Notes under the pieces: generated by a model
The model's input: the letters and a program-made list of their open reading frames with translations, nothing else
What the model was told of the DNA's origin: nothing
Database searches by the model: none
Assembly (NCBI GenBank): GCA_027946555.1
Contig: JAPEVC010000089.1
Span: forward strand, 1 to 64,000
Reading direction: 5' to 3'
DNA: 64,000 nucleotides
Source: Gnomoniopsis sp. IMI 355080
Taxonomy: Eukaryota > Ascomycota > Sordariomycetes > Diaporthales > Gnomoniaceae
Shown: piece after piece, positions 1 to 10,981 of the stretch
Layout: the number at the start of each line of letters is the position of its first letter
Numbering within the stretch: the first letter of the stretch is position 1
Made by a program: the position numbers and the translations under genes

Positions 1-3000
1 GGGCGGGCGGTCGCCGGGATGGCCTCTCCGGGAGTCGGCAGACTGCAACGACGACGCGGTGAAGGACGACTACTATTACAACAACAATGAAAAGAGCCGC
101 TTCTATTAGCACGATGTTGTGTTGTATGTGGTTGGGGAAAGAGGAAGAAGCGGGTGCTACAAAGGAAGGATAACTACAACAAAGAGAAAATGGAAGCGTG
201 AAGCAGTACGGAGTACACGGAAGAAGTGCAGAGAAGGCGGTGGGACTTTGAAAAACAAGCCAAGACCGAAAAGATGCAAGACACGGGCGACGAAAGAGGG
301 AATGGATGCATGCGCATGTTCAGCCCGGGGGTTGGAATGAGAGCACCTAACCTGCCTGGGTGCAAGCCTAAGTATCCCCAAGGTACTGGTTGCATATAAA
401 GTGGGTGGAGGGTTACTTTGACAGCTCAACTGCCGTATCCCGGCCCTGGTCCAAGGGTCCATGCGCAACGCAACAGCCGGAGTCAGGCAGTCAGGGCAGC
501 GCCGCCTTTCTTTCCAGATGTGTCTGGTCTCTGCAGGCGGTTTCTCGGGCAGTCAGGCTTGGAATCTGGGGTTAGGGTGGGCAGGTTGGCCCGCCACCGT
601 CGCAATTTCAGGGGTAAACAGGCGGGCATTACTTTTTACAGTACCTAGGTACAGTACTGTCAGGATACACCACACTATAGTCCCCTGCCATATATTTTTG
701 GAAGCAATTGCATGTTTCCCAAAAGTCTCAATCTCCACTGACATATAGGTCAGTTGTGTATAGCGCAATCTCGTCTGCATCGCCATCATGAAGCAACTTG
801 AAGCATATGAAGCAGTCTTTTTGTCCCGCCAAGACGATACTGGTGGCCTGACAACCGGTCTTCTTACTTATGAGGTACTGCATACCGTATAACTCAGGTA
901 TTGCTTCACATATTGCATGCAGCCTCTCTTTGCGGCAGGCACTGCATCGAAGATTCATATGCCAATCTCGATATGATCGCCCTGAAAGAAAGGCAAAAAA
1001 AGGCAAACAAGAAACCAAGCTGAAGTCAATCCCTTCCCACATGCTAGTCAGGCCAGAAACCAACACTCGACTCGCTATGCAACATGGAGTTGGCCACTCA
1101 AGACCCGTTGCCGATACCTTTTCCATGACCGGGGCCCCCCTTTTTTTCTTCTTCCCTTCTTTTCTTTTGCGCCATCGACTTCGGGACGGGGTGGCGCACA
1201 TGGCGAAACCCGGCAGGGACTCTCATTCCAGCGCAGCGAAAACAAGGTGGAAAGCATGGCTTTTGCGCCGGATCCGGGTACCGAACAAGCATTTTTACAT
1301 AGTATGTATGAGTAGCTCTGTCTGACGGGCTGACGACTAAAGCAGCCATGGTTCTAGTGGTCGATCTTCCCAAGTGGAAAGTTCCGTTGGCGAGCCATCA
1401 ACAAGTGCCACCAACAACTGCCATTTGAGGGCACCTGTACCCGGATCATTCCTTTTGATAGACACTTGATTACTCCGGTTGAAGGGAGACGAGAGCACGG
1501 TCGTGAAGATCCGACTACGTTAATTTTTCTCATGTCAGACAGATCCCGCACGGGGGCCCGGCTGACAGCTGCTCTTCTGGCCCAATTGCCTCCCGCCTGC
1601 TAACCCCCAAAGGCCGAGACCCAGACCCGCCAGGCCGAGGCTCTTGGAGAGCGTCGATAGCGAGATTGATTATGTCGTGCGACCTCTATCCAAAAAAATC
1701 TCCGAGGAATTTTAATACCCGCTCGCATGCAGTCTTTTTTCTTCTTCATTTTTTGGGTACCACTTTTTCCACTTTGCCGGAATGGAACACGATAGGTCTT
1801 TCGGCTTCTCGGACAGGCGTGTGAATCAGGAAGTGGACTTGTTACCTAGGTACTAAGTACATACTTACTTAAGGAGGAGGTATGTATGTATTGTATGTAC
1901 CTGATCCGGGGCCATGACGCGCTCATGTTGTCGTCGATTCACTTGCTAAACTTCCCAAGTCAGGGCTGAATGTCAGTGCACACACCCACGTTCATCACAA
2001 GCCAATATTTGATGCATGGTTTGGACCCTTTCTCGGTTGAGCTGCTTGTATGTGTACTGTACCCTCTAGGTTCTAGCTTTCCGTCTGCCGGAGCGAACCA
2101 CGCCACTGAAATCATTCGAGGTCGGATCATCCGCTTGCATTGCGTTGTGACTCAGCACATCAAGCTTCATGGACTGGGGGGACATAGCGGACAATTGAAA
2201 AAAGATGCTTGCTTAGAGGTGTTGTCAAGGGACATCAGGTCTCAATTGCACCTCTCTTGGACTAATCGCCTGCAGGGAGGTGAAACTTTGTCTCTCTGGC
2301 CGTCTCGAGGTACTTGCTACCTATAATAAGTACCTACCTACGTAGGTACCTAGGTAAGTATCCAGTCAAGCGACCATCACCATACGCCTGTTGTAAAGAG
2401 AAGTCTTCACATTTACTGTATTCTCAAAGTCGTCTCTTTTCACTAACATCAAGTCCAACATCTCAAAACTGGTGTTACTGAGCTGTGTGTATTGGTGATG
2501 CCCGTGCCCCCCAGTAATGTAGTGTAGCTCGCCGCTATCGCTCGCTTGGACGATCCGATCTAGAGCGTTTACAAGGTCCAACGAATTTTCTAGAGCAGAA
2601 ATTACCCACCATATACGTTGAAATGAGTTTTTGTGTGATAGTGGCGCCCTTTCGCGCAATCATGTTTGAATTCACACTCCTAAGTCAAATTGTCGCTGTA
2701 GTGTATCTCATTTGTTTTCAGAGAGGGATGTCGCTATGTTCTCCCGGCTAGGCGTGGGTACCTGGATGGGATACAGTGCATACCTTGCTTTTCCCCCCAC
2801 ACGTGTCCCAGAGAGACAGGCCTGCGAATGGTGGCCACGAAAACTTTGCCACTACAGCTCGTCAAAGGGAGAACGGTGAAACCCAACGAGCTTTAAGGGA
2901 AAAATTTCGATCTCAGATACTGGACGAAATTAATGACCGCCTTGATGCAAGCGGACACTTCAACACAGTCGCATCAAGGGGGAGCCAGGGGAACAGTCGA

Positions 3001-3165
3001 CGAGCATCTTCGTCCACGGTGCGAGAGCCAGTTCTGATTGATTTTTGCGCCCACGAAAAAGACTGGCTTGTTGCTATGATACAACCAGCTAGAATACTAG
3101 AAGATCGGATCGCTTTTGTGTTTTTTTCTTCTTAAATCCAAAGGCCCTCGAAGTGCTTCCATGTC
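1..3165. other. Intergenic region without a recognisable gene
   Basis: No open frame here looks like a conserved protein and none can be joined by plausible splicing. Visible structure is limited to pyrimidine-rich tracts (around 1138-1167 and 1733-1752) and a compound palindrome of TACCTAGGTA type at 2331-2356. The left edge could be the upstream region of a gene outside the window. Confidence 0.6.
2331..2356. repeat. Compound palindrome, TACCTAGGTA family
   Basis: A perfect 14-bp palindrome (TACCTACGTAGGTA, 2335-2348) overlaps a perfect 10-bp palindrome (TACCTAGGTA, 2347-2356). The same word recurs in many other intergenic regions of the window. Confidence 0.8.
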
Positions 3166-4910
3166 TTACTCATCAGGAGGGCTGATGGCCTCCGGGATAG
3201 AAACATAGTCAAATGTGGCCGCCATATTCAGCAGCCACACATCATTCACATGCTTCGGCGTCTCCCCGCGATAGAACAAGGTCCCCGGAAAGCCCACATC
3301 AAACGGCACCACGCCCTCAATCTCCTCCATGTCCTCCTTGGACAGGCGCACTTTGAGCGCCTCGATGTTGCCCTTGAGGTGATCGACCTTGCGCCCACCG
3401 ACGATGGGAAAGACGTAAGGGGTCTTGTGCATCACGTACGCGAGTGCAATGCCCGTGATATCGCTGTTCTTGCGCTTGGCAATCTTCTCGAGTGCCTCGC
3501 TTACCTTGATCTGTTCCTCGGATGCCTGGACTTTGCGGCCTTCTTGCACTTGGGCGTTGCGCTGCTCGGCGCTCTTGAAGGCGCCGCCGCCTAGGGCTCC
3601 CCATGGGGCGAGACCCATCTGACCCCGAATTAGCTGGGTTTACCATGTGTGCCGTGTTTGTCTTCTTTTCTTTTCTTTTCTTTTCTTTTCTTTTCTTTTC
3701 TTTTCTTTCCTTTTCTTTTCTTCTTTCTTTCTTTTCCCCCGGGATTGGAGCAACGTTGGGGAAAGAAGAAGAAGGAAAAAAAACTTACCCCCTCATCCCG
3801 ACACATGGGAATAATGTCCCTCTCAAAGTCCCTGGAAGCCGCAGACCACTGTATAAAATGACTGTTAGCCTGTCATTTTTGATCATGATACCCCATGTGC
3901 GTAGTTGGGGGGATTTGCTGAGGTTGGGGGAAGGAAAAAGACTTTACCCTGCCCTGGTACACGCAAAACTGGCGCAGCCCGTGGTCGCGTGCATACTGAT
4001 TCGCCTTGCTCACAACCCACGCGGGCGTGTCGGACACGCCCAGATACAGCACCTTGCCTTGCACAACGAGATGGTTGAGGCTCTGCATGAGCTCGGGGAT
4101 GCTCGCGCTAAAGTCCCACCAGTGCACATACAGCAGGTCGATGTAGTCGGTCTGCAGCTTCTTCAGGCTGGCTGCGACGGATGTGTGCATGCTCTTGGTG
4201 CCATTGCCGGTGAAGTTTGCTTGCTTTTGGCAGAGAGAGATGTCAGTGAGGTGTCAGGAGGGGGAGAACATACAAGTGTCCCTTGTGGAAAGAGACAGCA
4301 TTTGGGAAACCTGATAAAGGGATCTCTCCCGGTGGGGGGGGGGTCCACTTACGATCTTGCCCTTGCCTGGGGGTCCGGCTTTAAAGTTTGTCGTGTACTT
4401 GGTGGCGATGACTTTGTGTTCAGGTCAGATTTGAGGATGAACGGATAGTCAGGCGTCTTTGCTCACCCATTTCCTCCCTGTTCCCGCGTTTCTTCATCCA
4501 TTCGCCAATCCAGCTACGCAACTTGTCAGTCTCACAGCCGCCAGATGGTGATGAGAGCACAATACAAGAGCTGGGCAACGAATAAAGCTACACGTACGTC
4601 TCAGACTCCTCAAACTGGTAGTTATTCGCAGTATCGATGAAGTTTCCTATAAGTTTCCCCGTCAGATGTTTCTTTCCAAGAAAGGATGGCGGTGGAAAAA
4701 AAAAAGACGCATACCTCCCTGATCATAGAAAAAGTCGAGGATTTCCTCTGTGGTCTTCTGGTTACAAGATCCCATATAGTCTTCCCAGGCATCGCCAAAG
4801 TTCATAGCACCCAGACATAGTGGGGAGACCCGCAACGAAGCGCTTGGCGAGAGCAGCCGGTATCTGTTCAGTGGGCCCTTGGGGGGCGGCGCCATAGGGA
4901 GGACGGACAT
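3166..4910 (-). CDS. Aldo-keto reductase, NorA/aryl-alcohol dehydrogenase type
   Basis: NADPH-dependent oxidoreductase of the AKR family that includes fungal aryl-alcohol dehydrogenases and norsolorinic-acid reductase-like enzymes; probably cytosolic. Seven exons splice cleanly: 4715-4910, 4598-4646, 4467-4513, 4353-4411, 3948-4223, 3789-3848 and 3166-3618, giving 379 aa, a normal family length. The catalytic tetrad is visible: Asp70 and Tyr75 (in FIDTANNY), Lys102 (ATKY) and His151 (YVHWWD). The VYQGRWSA and CRDEGMGLAPWGALGGG segments are family signatures reconstituted exactly across introns, which supports the splicing. The last intron contains a long (AAAAG)n run on the sense strand. Neighbours do not suggest a pathway: the upstream gene is a disordered stress-type protein. 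The substrate cannot be told from sequence; a role in aflatoxin-type synthesis is not implied because no PKS is nearby. Confidence 0.93.
3661..3735. repeat. (TTTTC)n microsatellite inside an AKR intron
   Basis: Roughly fifteen imperfect TTTTC units lie within the last intron of the aldo-keto reductase gene. On the coding strand this is a homopurine AAAAG tract. It is intronic and should not alter the protein. Confidence 0.9.
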
Positions 4911-5786
4911 TTTGGGAGCTGTTTGTTTGAGTCGAAACGAAGTAATCTTGGTGTGTGTGTTGTTGTTGGAGAATGTAAATCCAGTACGTAGGCTTCGGGG
5001 GGTCCTTTGGGGTCCTTTTTTATAATACCTCGGCCGGGTATGGGTTAGGGAGGATTAGTAAAGGTGACGGCATGGGTTTGTTTGCGCACACGTAGCAATG
5101 TGTATGCGAGTACGCGGAGTTTACCGGTCCAAAGTTTTGTAGATCCGGGGATTGCAACCTTGCATCTGCCATGATACCTTGTGGAATTTACACGTCGGCG
5201 ATAAGTGGTAAACGACTGCTATTTCTCTGTAGGCGTTAGGTGGGTTCGTCCGAAACCCTTGGAGTTCTGCGGAATGTTGCATCAGCTCCTCTTGAATATC
5301 CGTCCACGGGTTCATATTTCACGCCGCACGTCCGCGCTTCCGCCGTCCGCAAACTTCTGTGGGTTTAGAACTTGCACTGAGGACACTGGTCTGTATTCTC
5401 GTGAGTGTTTCTTGGTGAAGCTGGGGATCAATCTGCACAATACGTTTAAAATCTAGGTTTTTACAATCCCGATTCGCGCTATCTGCCTGTGGAGGTCGGT
5501 CATGCTTCATGATGGGGTCTATATTGTGGAGCTGAGATGCTCAGCAGGCTCTCGGACGCCCAGATTTTTTCATGAGAAAGATGTTCAGATTCATTGCGTT
5601 AAATACGTGATAATTGACAATCAATGCTAAGAACTACCAGACTAGCAACGCTATGGACAATTAAAACAACACGAGATATGCACCACCGCGTTCCACACAT
5701 GGCACCAAACACTTTTCAGCGTTTCCGAATTTCCATAACAATTTCCTTTCCAAAATTCAACGCAACGGCGGTAGCTAGATTATTTC
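4911..5786. other. Intergenic region between AKR and repeat protein genes
   Basis: This is the upstream region of the aldo-keto reductase and the downstream region of the 701-aa protein gene, both on the minus strand. A short TATA-like stretch lies near 5018-5026. No further gene is supported. Confidence 0.6.
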
Positions 5787-7892
5787 TCAGTACTTCTCAG
5801 TCCTAAACACGGCGTCCTTGTTGAAGTAGTTCGAAATATCATTATCAGCACCGCACTGGTGACACTTGTGCAAGACCTTCGACGAACCCATTCCCGTCGA
5901 GCCGCCAGAGAGTCCTGCAGCCCCAAGGCCGGAAGATGACTGGCCCTGGCCTAGGTTCCTAGGCGAGCCCGTCTCACCGGTATATCGCCCCTGCTCGGAG
6001 TTAGACGTATGAGCAGCACCGTCCGAACCAAGCGCGCGCTCCGCGATCTTCTGCGACTCGTCAGAGCGCGGGTTCTGATCGTGCTCTCGGCCTTGCCCGT
6101 AGTAAGCTGCCGTCGCACCAGCTCCGGCCAGGCCAGCTCCAGCGGCGCCGAGCGCCGCATTGTTGTGGTGCTGACCACCAGTGGTGGATGTCGAGCGGTC
6201 TGCACTCTGGTAGGGGTAGTTGCCGGCAGCGCTGGTGGCCTGCCTAGCCTCGTCCTCCGGGTCGTGACGGGCTGCGCTTCCACTGCCGGCCTGGTTCTGC
6301 TTGTTCCATGCCTGCTGGGCAGCCAGCTGCGCGGACGGCTGCGAAGTCGTGGATGAATGGGTAGGCTGCGTGTGCTTGCCGGACGAGCCGAAGACTGCAT
6401 GGCCTTGATCTTTGTCTCTGGGATTATCGTCATGTTGACGGGGCTCGTGGTGGCGGTGCTTCTCCTCGGCCACGACGGCACCAACACCTGCTGAAACGGC
6501 AGCCGCGGCAGCAAGGTCATCCTTGTTGTGGTGTTTTTGGGAAGTGGACGCCGCCCCGGAGAGGGAGCTTGAGGTATTCTGTTGTTGTTGGTTATATGGG
6601 TCGAGTCCTCCGTTGTACTGTCGCTGAGAGCCTGCAGTCGTCGCGCCAGAGGAACTGAGCGAGCTAGAGTCGAACGCAGCCTTGTGCGAGCGTGCATGAG
6701 CATCTTCGGCACTTCCGGCGCCGGTAACTGTGTTGTGGATGCCGCCGCCGGTCGTCGTTGACGGTTGTTCCTCGCCTCGCTTGTGCGCCAGGTAGCCTGC
6801 ACCTCCGAGCCCGGCAGCACCAGCAAGGGCGGCCTCTTCCTTGTGGTGACTGTTGTCCCCACGAGTGGTGGCATTTTGGTTGTTGTCGGCAGTGTTGGGA
6901 GTCAGGCCGAAGGATCGTTGCTGCGAGCCATACCCAGTCGTGGGCTGCTCACCCGTACGCTGCGAGCCATACCCACTCGTGGGCTGCTCAGTCGTACGAG
7001 AGTGGTCTTCGGCTCTCTTGTGCGCCAGATAGCCTGCACCACCCAGTCCGGCAGCTCCAGCCGCGAGGGCGCCCTCTTCCTTCCTGTGATTGGTGTTGTC
7101 CTGAGTGCCGTATTGGCCTGTACCGAAAGCAGTGTTGCTAACCTCCTGCGGCCTTGTGGTTGAGGAACCGGTCTGCGAGGCGTAGCCAGCATCCAGGCTG
7201 CCAGGACCGGCTTGCGTCGGGCCACTCGCCAAGCCTGAAGAACCAGACCGATCAGTGTTCTCATCTCGGTGACGAGTACCAAGATAGGTGGCGCCCGCTA
7301 CGCCCGCACCAGTCGCTGCGGCAAGTTCTCCTTTGTGGCCATCTCTGTATGTATTTTGTGTTGAGGAGGTCAGGTCGGGATCGCGTGTGCGGTCGGTCAG
7401 GTTGTGTGACGTGGATGTTGTCGTTACGCCCTCAGAGCCCAGGGGGCGGTGCTCGTACTCAGATCCGCGAGAACCTGCTGCTGCTCCTCCCGTGGCCAAG
7501 GCACCGGCGGCCAGACCTGAGGAGCCCTTCTGGAGGTTGTGCGAAGCACCTCCGTAGATCCCTCCACCAGTCGAGGTCGTCCCGGGCTCGTGAGTATGAC
7601 CTTGCTCACCTTCCCGTGGGAGGTCGCCCCAGTACGGGTAGTTGCCAGCCTGGCTTGTGGCCTCTTTGGCGTCGACCTCGGGGTCGTGCTTCCCCTGAAC
7701 GTGGTCAGCACCAATCTCACTGTCGCGATGGTGGTGCCCGAGCTTCGACAAGTTGGTTTGGCCTTCAACGACCTTCTTCTCGTCAGAAGGGTACGACCGC
7801 GGTGTAGACGTATCGTGAGTGTTGTCATCGCTAGTGTCCTTTTGGGAGTGACCCGTCAGGGCTTCCTTGATCTTTTCACCGATGCTGCTCAT
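5787..7892 (-). CDS. Disordered Gly/Ala/Ser-rich repeat protein (LEA/hydrophilin-like), function unknown
   Basis: A single exon of 701 aa starts MSSIGEKIKEALTGHSQKDT. Composition is extreme: Gly, Ala, Ser, Thr, His and Gln dominate and there is no signal peptide. Two repeat classes are visible. A HDPE(x)nGNYPY module occurs once near the N-terminus (about residues 68-90) and once near the C-terminus (about 545-570). Ala/Gly-rich segments of the GAAGLGGAGYLAHKR kind recur at least three times, with looser copies elsewhere. The last 30 residues differ: a CxxC pair (CHQC) followed by an ordered-looking aromatic tail ending FRTEKY, possibly a small zinc site. The overall look is of a stress or conidiation hydrophilin, but I do not recognise a named family. 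Uninterrupted length and repeat conservation argue that it is real coding sequence. Confidence 0.85.
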   Translation of the reverse strand: MSSIGEKIKEALTGHSQKDTSDDNTHDTSTPRSYPSDEKKVVEGQTNLSKLGHHHRDSEIGADHVQGKHDPEVDAKEATSQAGNYPYWGDLPREGEQGHTHEPGTTSTGGGIYGGASHNLQKGSSGLAAGALATGGAAAGSRGSEYEHRPLGSEGVTTTSTSHNLTDRTRDPDLTSSTQNTYRDGHKGELAAATGAGVAGATYLGTRHRDENTDRSGSSGLASGPTQAGPGSLDAGYASQTGSSTTRPQEVSNTAFGTGQYGTQDNTNHRKEEGALAAGAAGLGGAGYLAHKRAEDHSRTTEQPTSGYGSQRTGEQPTTGYGSQQRSFGLTPNTADNNQNATTRGDNSHHKEEAALAGAAGLGGAGYLAHKRGEEQPSTTTGGGIHNTVTGAGSAEDAHARSHKAAFDSSSLSSSGATTAGSQRQYNGGLDPYNQQQQNTSSSLSGAASTSQKHHNKDDLAAAAAVSAGVGAVVAEEKHRHHEPRQHDDNPRDKDQGHAVFGSSGKHTQPTHSSTTSQPSAQLAAQQAWNKQNQAGSGSAARHDPEDEARQATSAAGNYPYQSADRSTSTTGGQHHNNAALGAAGAGLAGAGATAAYYGQGREHDQNPRSDESQKIAERALGSDGAAHTSNSEQGRYTGETGSPRNLGQGQSSSGLGAAGLSGGSTGMGSSKVLHKCHQCGADNDISNYFNKDAVFRTEKY

Positions 7893-8815
7893 GATGGATA
7901 GTAGGTAAGAATGAGTTTGTGATGGATTATAGGATTATCCACAGGTAGAGTAAGTAGTAGTTGAGGACGTATTTTGTGCCAAGAAAGTCTGTCAAAACAA
8001 GTATATTTTGCTTGAATACTGCTAGCATCGTGTCTTTATATCATTGACTTCCCTCTGGTCGAGGTCGCCCGGCCGCGTCTACGCTTGACAGCTCACCGCG
8101 CTCGTGACATCACTGTTTGCTTTCCGCACCAAGCTTTCAAGCAGATTTCATGTTTTTTGAAGCTTCAGATGAGCTCATGTGAGCGTGTATTCGATTTATA
8201 CAGCGACCCGCTAGGCATTGGAATGGTTAGGCGGCACGTCTTGATGACGACTGGCGCAGCCACGCCACAAAGCCCAGCTGAGGAACTAAGACATGAAGCG
8301 TCATTAGTTCGTCCCAACACAGCGGTAAGTTCTTTTTAGCGTGCTCAAAGCCCCGGTGATGTAACCGATCACGAATGTAGACGGGCCGTTGATGGCATTG
8401 AAAAAGTAAATGTATGCTCGGGATGTTACATACCAACCTGCGGGCAGTTAGCATGCGATGAAGAGGACTGTTCTTGGTCAAGAGTATACGTGTTTGTCCA
8501 CCTGACCGTGTGTCCAGCGTCCGCAAATGGTCGAAAGCAGGGTGATCATTTCCTTTTCCAGCTTGCACAAAAGGGGACTCCACATCTCCTGTGGTCAACC
8601 AAAGGTCTCGTTCTCCACGGGAAGGGGAATGTATCGAGATGAAAGTAAGTGTCGAACTGGGTTGGAATTCTTGGCTTTCTTGGGCAGACATCTAGATACA
8701 CTGAGTGCTTAGGTACCTAGGAGTCCAGGTCCGTATCCCCATGTATATCAATTGTTGATAGACCCCCCACACAACCCGTCAATGACAGATCGGCAACCTG
8801 GGCAACGGTCTATTC
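7893..8815. other. Intergenic region between repeat protein and peptide gene
   Basis: Promoter side of the 701-aa gene and 3' side of the small peptide gene. A minus-strand open frame at 8227-8691 has no family resemblance. A CTAGGTACCTAGG-type palindrome sits near 8708-8721. Confidence 0.55.
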
Positions 8816-9049
8816 TTAGGTCCAGTTGTACCAGGCCGCAATCTCGATATCCTCCAAAGAAGAGCCTGCAGTGTCTGCTTCATAACGCTTCGCCATAGCT
8901 TTCTCGAGGGAGTCCATGTCAACGCGGATGCCTATGGGTACTGATCAGCCGGGTGCTTCGTAAGAATGTCCAAGAAGTCGCATACTCAGCGTAGGAGCAG
9001 CGATGACGCTGGAAATCAAAGCGGCAAGGGCGAAAAGTTTGAAGTGCAT
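8816..9049 (-). CDS. Small secreted peptide precursor with one Kex2 site (candidate RiPP precursor)
   Basis: Two exons, 8986-9049 and 8816-8931, joined across a 54-nt intron (donor GTATGC, branch-like GCTGAT, acceptor ATAG), encode 59 aa. Residues 1-18 are a clear signal peptide (MHFKLFALAALISSVIAA). A short acidic/basic pro-segment ends in Lys36-Arg37, a canonical Kex2 site. The 22-residue tail (38-59) starts with Tyr38, is acidic in the middle, and ends with an aromatic group containing Trp55, Tyr56 and Trp58. There is no cysteine. It is divergently transcribed from a UstYa-family gene 0.95 kb away, the arrangement expected of a dikaritin-type ribosomal peptide locus in which a precursor is cut by Kex2 and cyclised through Tyr side chains. 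Against this, known dikaritin precursors usually carry several repeated cores and this has one. It could instead be a signalling or effector peptide. Confidence 0.7.
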
Positions 9050-9994
9050 TTTAATTATTGTTAAGGAGTCTTGAATATCTGCTTCCGGATGACTTGAGAC
9101 TGTGAAATGATGTCTGGGACAACTGCAGTGAGTTATAGGAGAAATAAGAAAGCTACGCTTTCCATGGAGAGACTTTATACCTGTGGTCATGCGCTGCTGC
9201 CTGGTTTATTAGATGCCTCCAGAGTAGTGATGTCCCCGCTTCCGCTCTCGAGGACGGAAAGCTGCAGAAGACACCATCCCCGGTGGCTGTCATATCTCTA
9301 TCTTGGACTTTGCTTACCTGGGTATATCAACGTATCATTCGGTTAATAAACGTCCGCCATATTCTACGAAAACTTGTGATGTTAGACATTTCGTAACCAA
9401 TCGGTAGCACTGACGGCTGCGAAGGATTCGACTATCATGCCAGCCGGATGTATCAAAGCAGTAGCTATCCGGTGAGATGACTCACAATTGAGCCTTCTAA
9501 CTCTTCTGAGGGTTGAAAGGATGCGGATAATTTATGCGTGTAAGATCTACATTCACAAACGTATTGCGGAGGTCATGATTGTTTATGGACGGAAGAATTC
9601 AACTGCGTCGTTTTCGACTTGTTTTGCAATACATCGGGCCTGGAACCAGCCAGAGAAATGTTCATGATTGGTCTACGAGAGTCCCCCGCTCATAAAACTT
9701 GATTCTTTAGCCTCATGTACCTAGGTAGGTCATAGCTCATGTAGGTCGTATCTTGATACTTAAAGGAGAAGGTGATGTATTCCGCTGAAGCCGATCTCCT
9801 TCTGATGAAATCGTCTTATGCATTATGCCGTGAGATGTCTCACGTAAGATCTTTCAATTTTGCCCCGTCCAGCTGCCTTGGAGTTTAGCCACCTTTCAAT
9901 GAAGCCCTGGAGCTGAACAATACCAGGGACATATCCCCAATTACTTCCCTCGAATACCTGCCCTGCTCATGTTTCCCTAAGTTGCTTGTTTAAA
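9050..9994. promoter_or_regulatory. Shared divergent upstream region of peptide and UstYa genes
   Basis: This 0.95-kb interval separates two genes transcribed away from each other and would serve as promoter for both. It contains a TACCTAGGTA-family palindrome near 9717-9728. No specific factor site is assigned; the regulatory role is inferred from geometry only. Confidence 0.45.
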
Positions 9995-10981
9995 ATGAGC
10001 CGTGAAAAGCTGTTTGACGACGCCGAAGAATCCTTTGAGGAGACTGATTCTCTTACAGAAGATGGATTTCATCGACTGCCTCCGATTTCTCATCGCAAAG
10101 GTGACCGGACAAGATGGATCGTAGCGGGTCTAGTCCTACTTGTGCTCATAGAGACAGTTGCTTTGGTCACACTTGCACGACATTCAAGAATGAATGATCC
10201 ATCACTTGGACTATGGTGTAAGTTATCGGTTGTGTATCAGATATAAACTTGATGTACCTGGAGTCTGATGTGGAAAAGCGCCCGGCAACGATATCGTGAC
10301 CTATGAATTGGTTGAGCTTGGAGCCGATGAGCACAATCCTTACGTCGCGAACGCGTCTGAGGCGGTCGACCAATTGTGGCTTGATCTCTATGACTGTAAG
10401 TCACCAGTTCAGGTATTTTGCGAGCCAAACCATCGAGATATACTAATTGACAGCACTACAGTTGGCACTGTTGGTCTAACGCCGTCAGAGGCAGCGAGAT
10501 TGACCCGTCCAACACCGCCTACTCCCAAGGATCCAGATACATACCCTGTCATGATCCAAGTTTTTCACAACATACATTGTCTGAACCTGATGCGAAAAGC
10601 AATATGGAGGGAGTTCTACCCAGGAATCATTGACTTGCATCCCAATGGAAGCATCATGGACGATAGCCCCAGCGCCTTGCATATTGGTGAGCACAGCCCG
10701 AATGGATCTCATGCTCGAGCCTCGAAATAATCCCTTGCACTAAACCAATTGTTGTAGGCCATTGCACCAATGCCTTACGAGAAGCACTCATGTGTAGTGC
10801 CGACATCACTCCTTTGACGTTTCATCGGGTGTCTGAGGAAAACTTTCATGTCTTTCCGGACTTGGACGCCAAACACATGTGCCGAAACTTCGAAGCTATT
10901 AAGGAATGGGCCGCAAGCAGACAAGTCGAAGCCTGGAAGATGGATGTGATCATACCTGGCGAGGATGAAAAGGAATCCTAA
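9995..10981 (+). CDS. UstYa/DUF3328-family oxidase-like membrane protein
   Basis: Four exons, 9995-10217, 10279-10395, 10462-10686 and 10758-10981, encode 262 aa. The layout is diagnostic: an acidic cytosolic N-terminus, one membrane helix (about 41-61), then a lumenal domain with two HxxHC motifs, HNIHC at 149-153 and HIGHC at 187-191. These paired motifs define the UstYa family, whose members catalyse oxidative macrocyclisation or other oxidations of peptides in ustiloxin-, asperipin- and phomopsin-type pathways, and also serve in some non-ribosomal pathways. The second motif is created across the third intron, which supports the model. The start is the first ATG in frame after an upstream stop-rich leader. 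The divergent secreted peptide gene is the natural candidate substrate. No tyrosinase or methyltransferase partner is present nearby. Confidence 0.93.

Noticed and set aside
870..1325. 151-codon open frame on the plus strand with an overlapping 157-codon frame on minus
   Set aside because: Both frames cover low-complexity and promoter-like sequence, show no motif or signal peptide, and neither can be extended by splicing.
2776..3135. 119-codon plus-strand frame rich in Arg and Glu
   Set aside because: No conserved segment; ends in a poly-T run; probably chance.
8227..8691. 154-codon minus-strand frame next to the peptide gene, considered as a third member of the possible RiPP locus
   Set aside because: No methyltransferase, tyrosinase or UstYa features and no hydrophobic segment; composition looks random.
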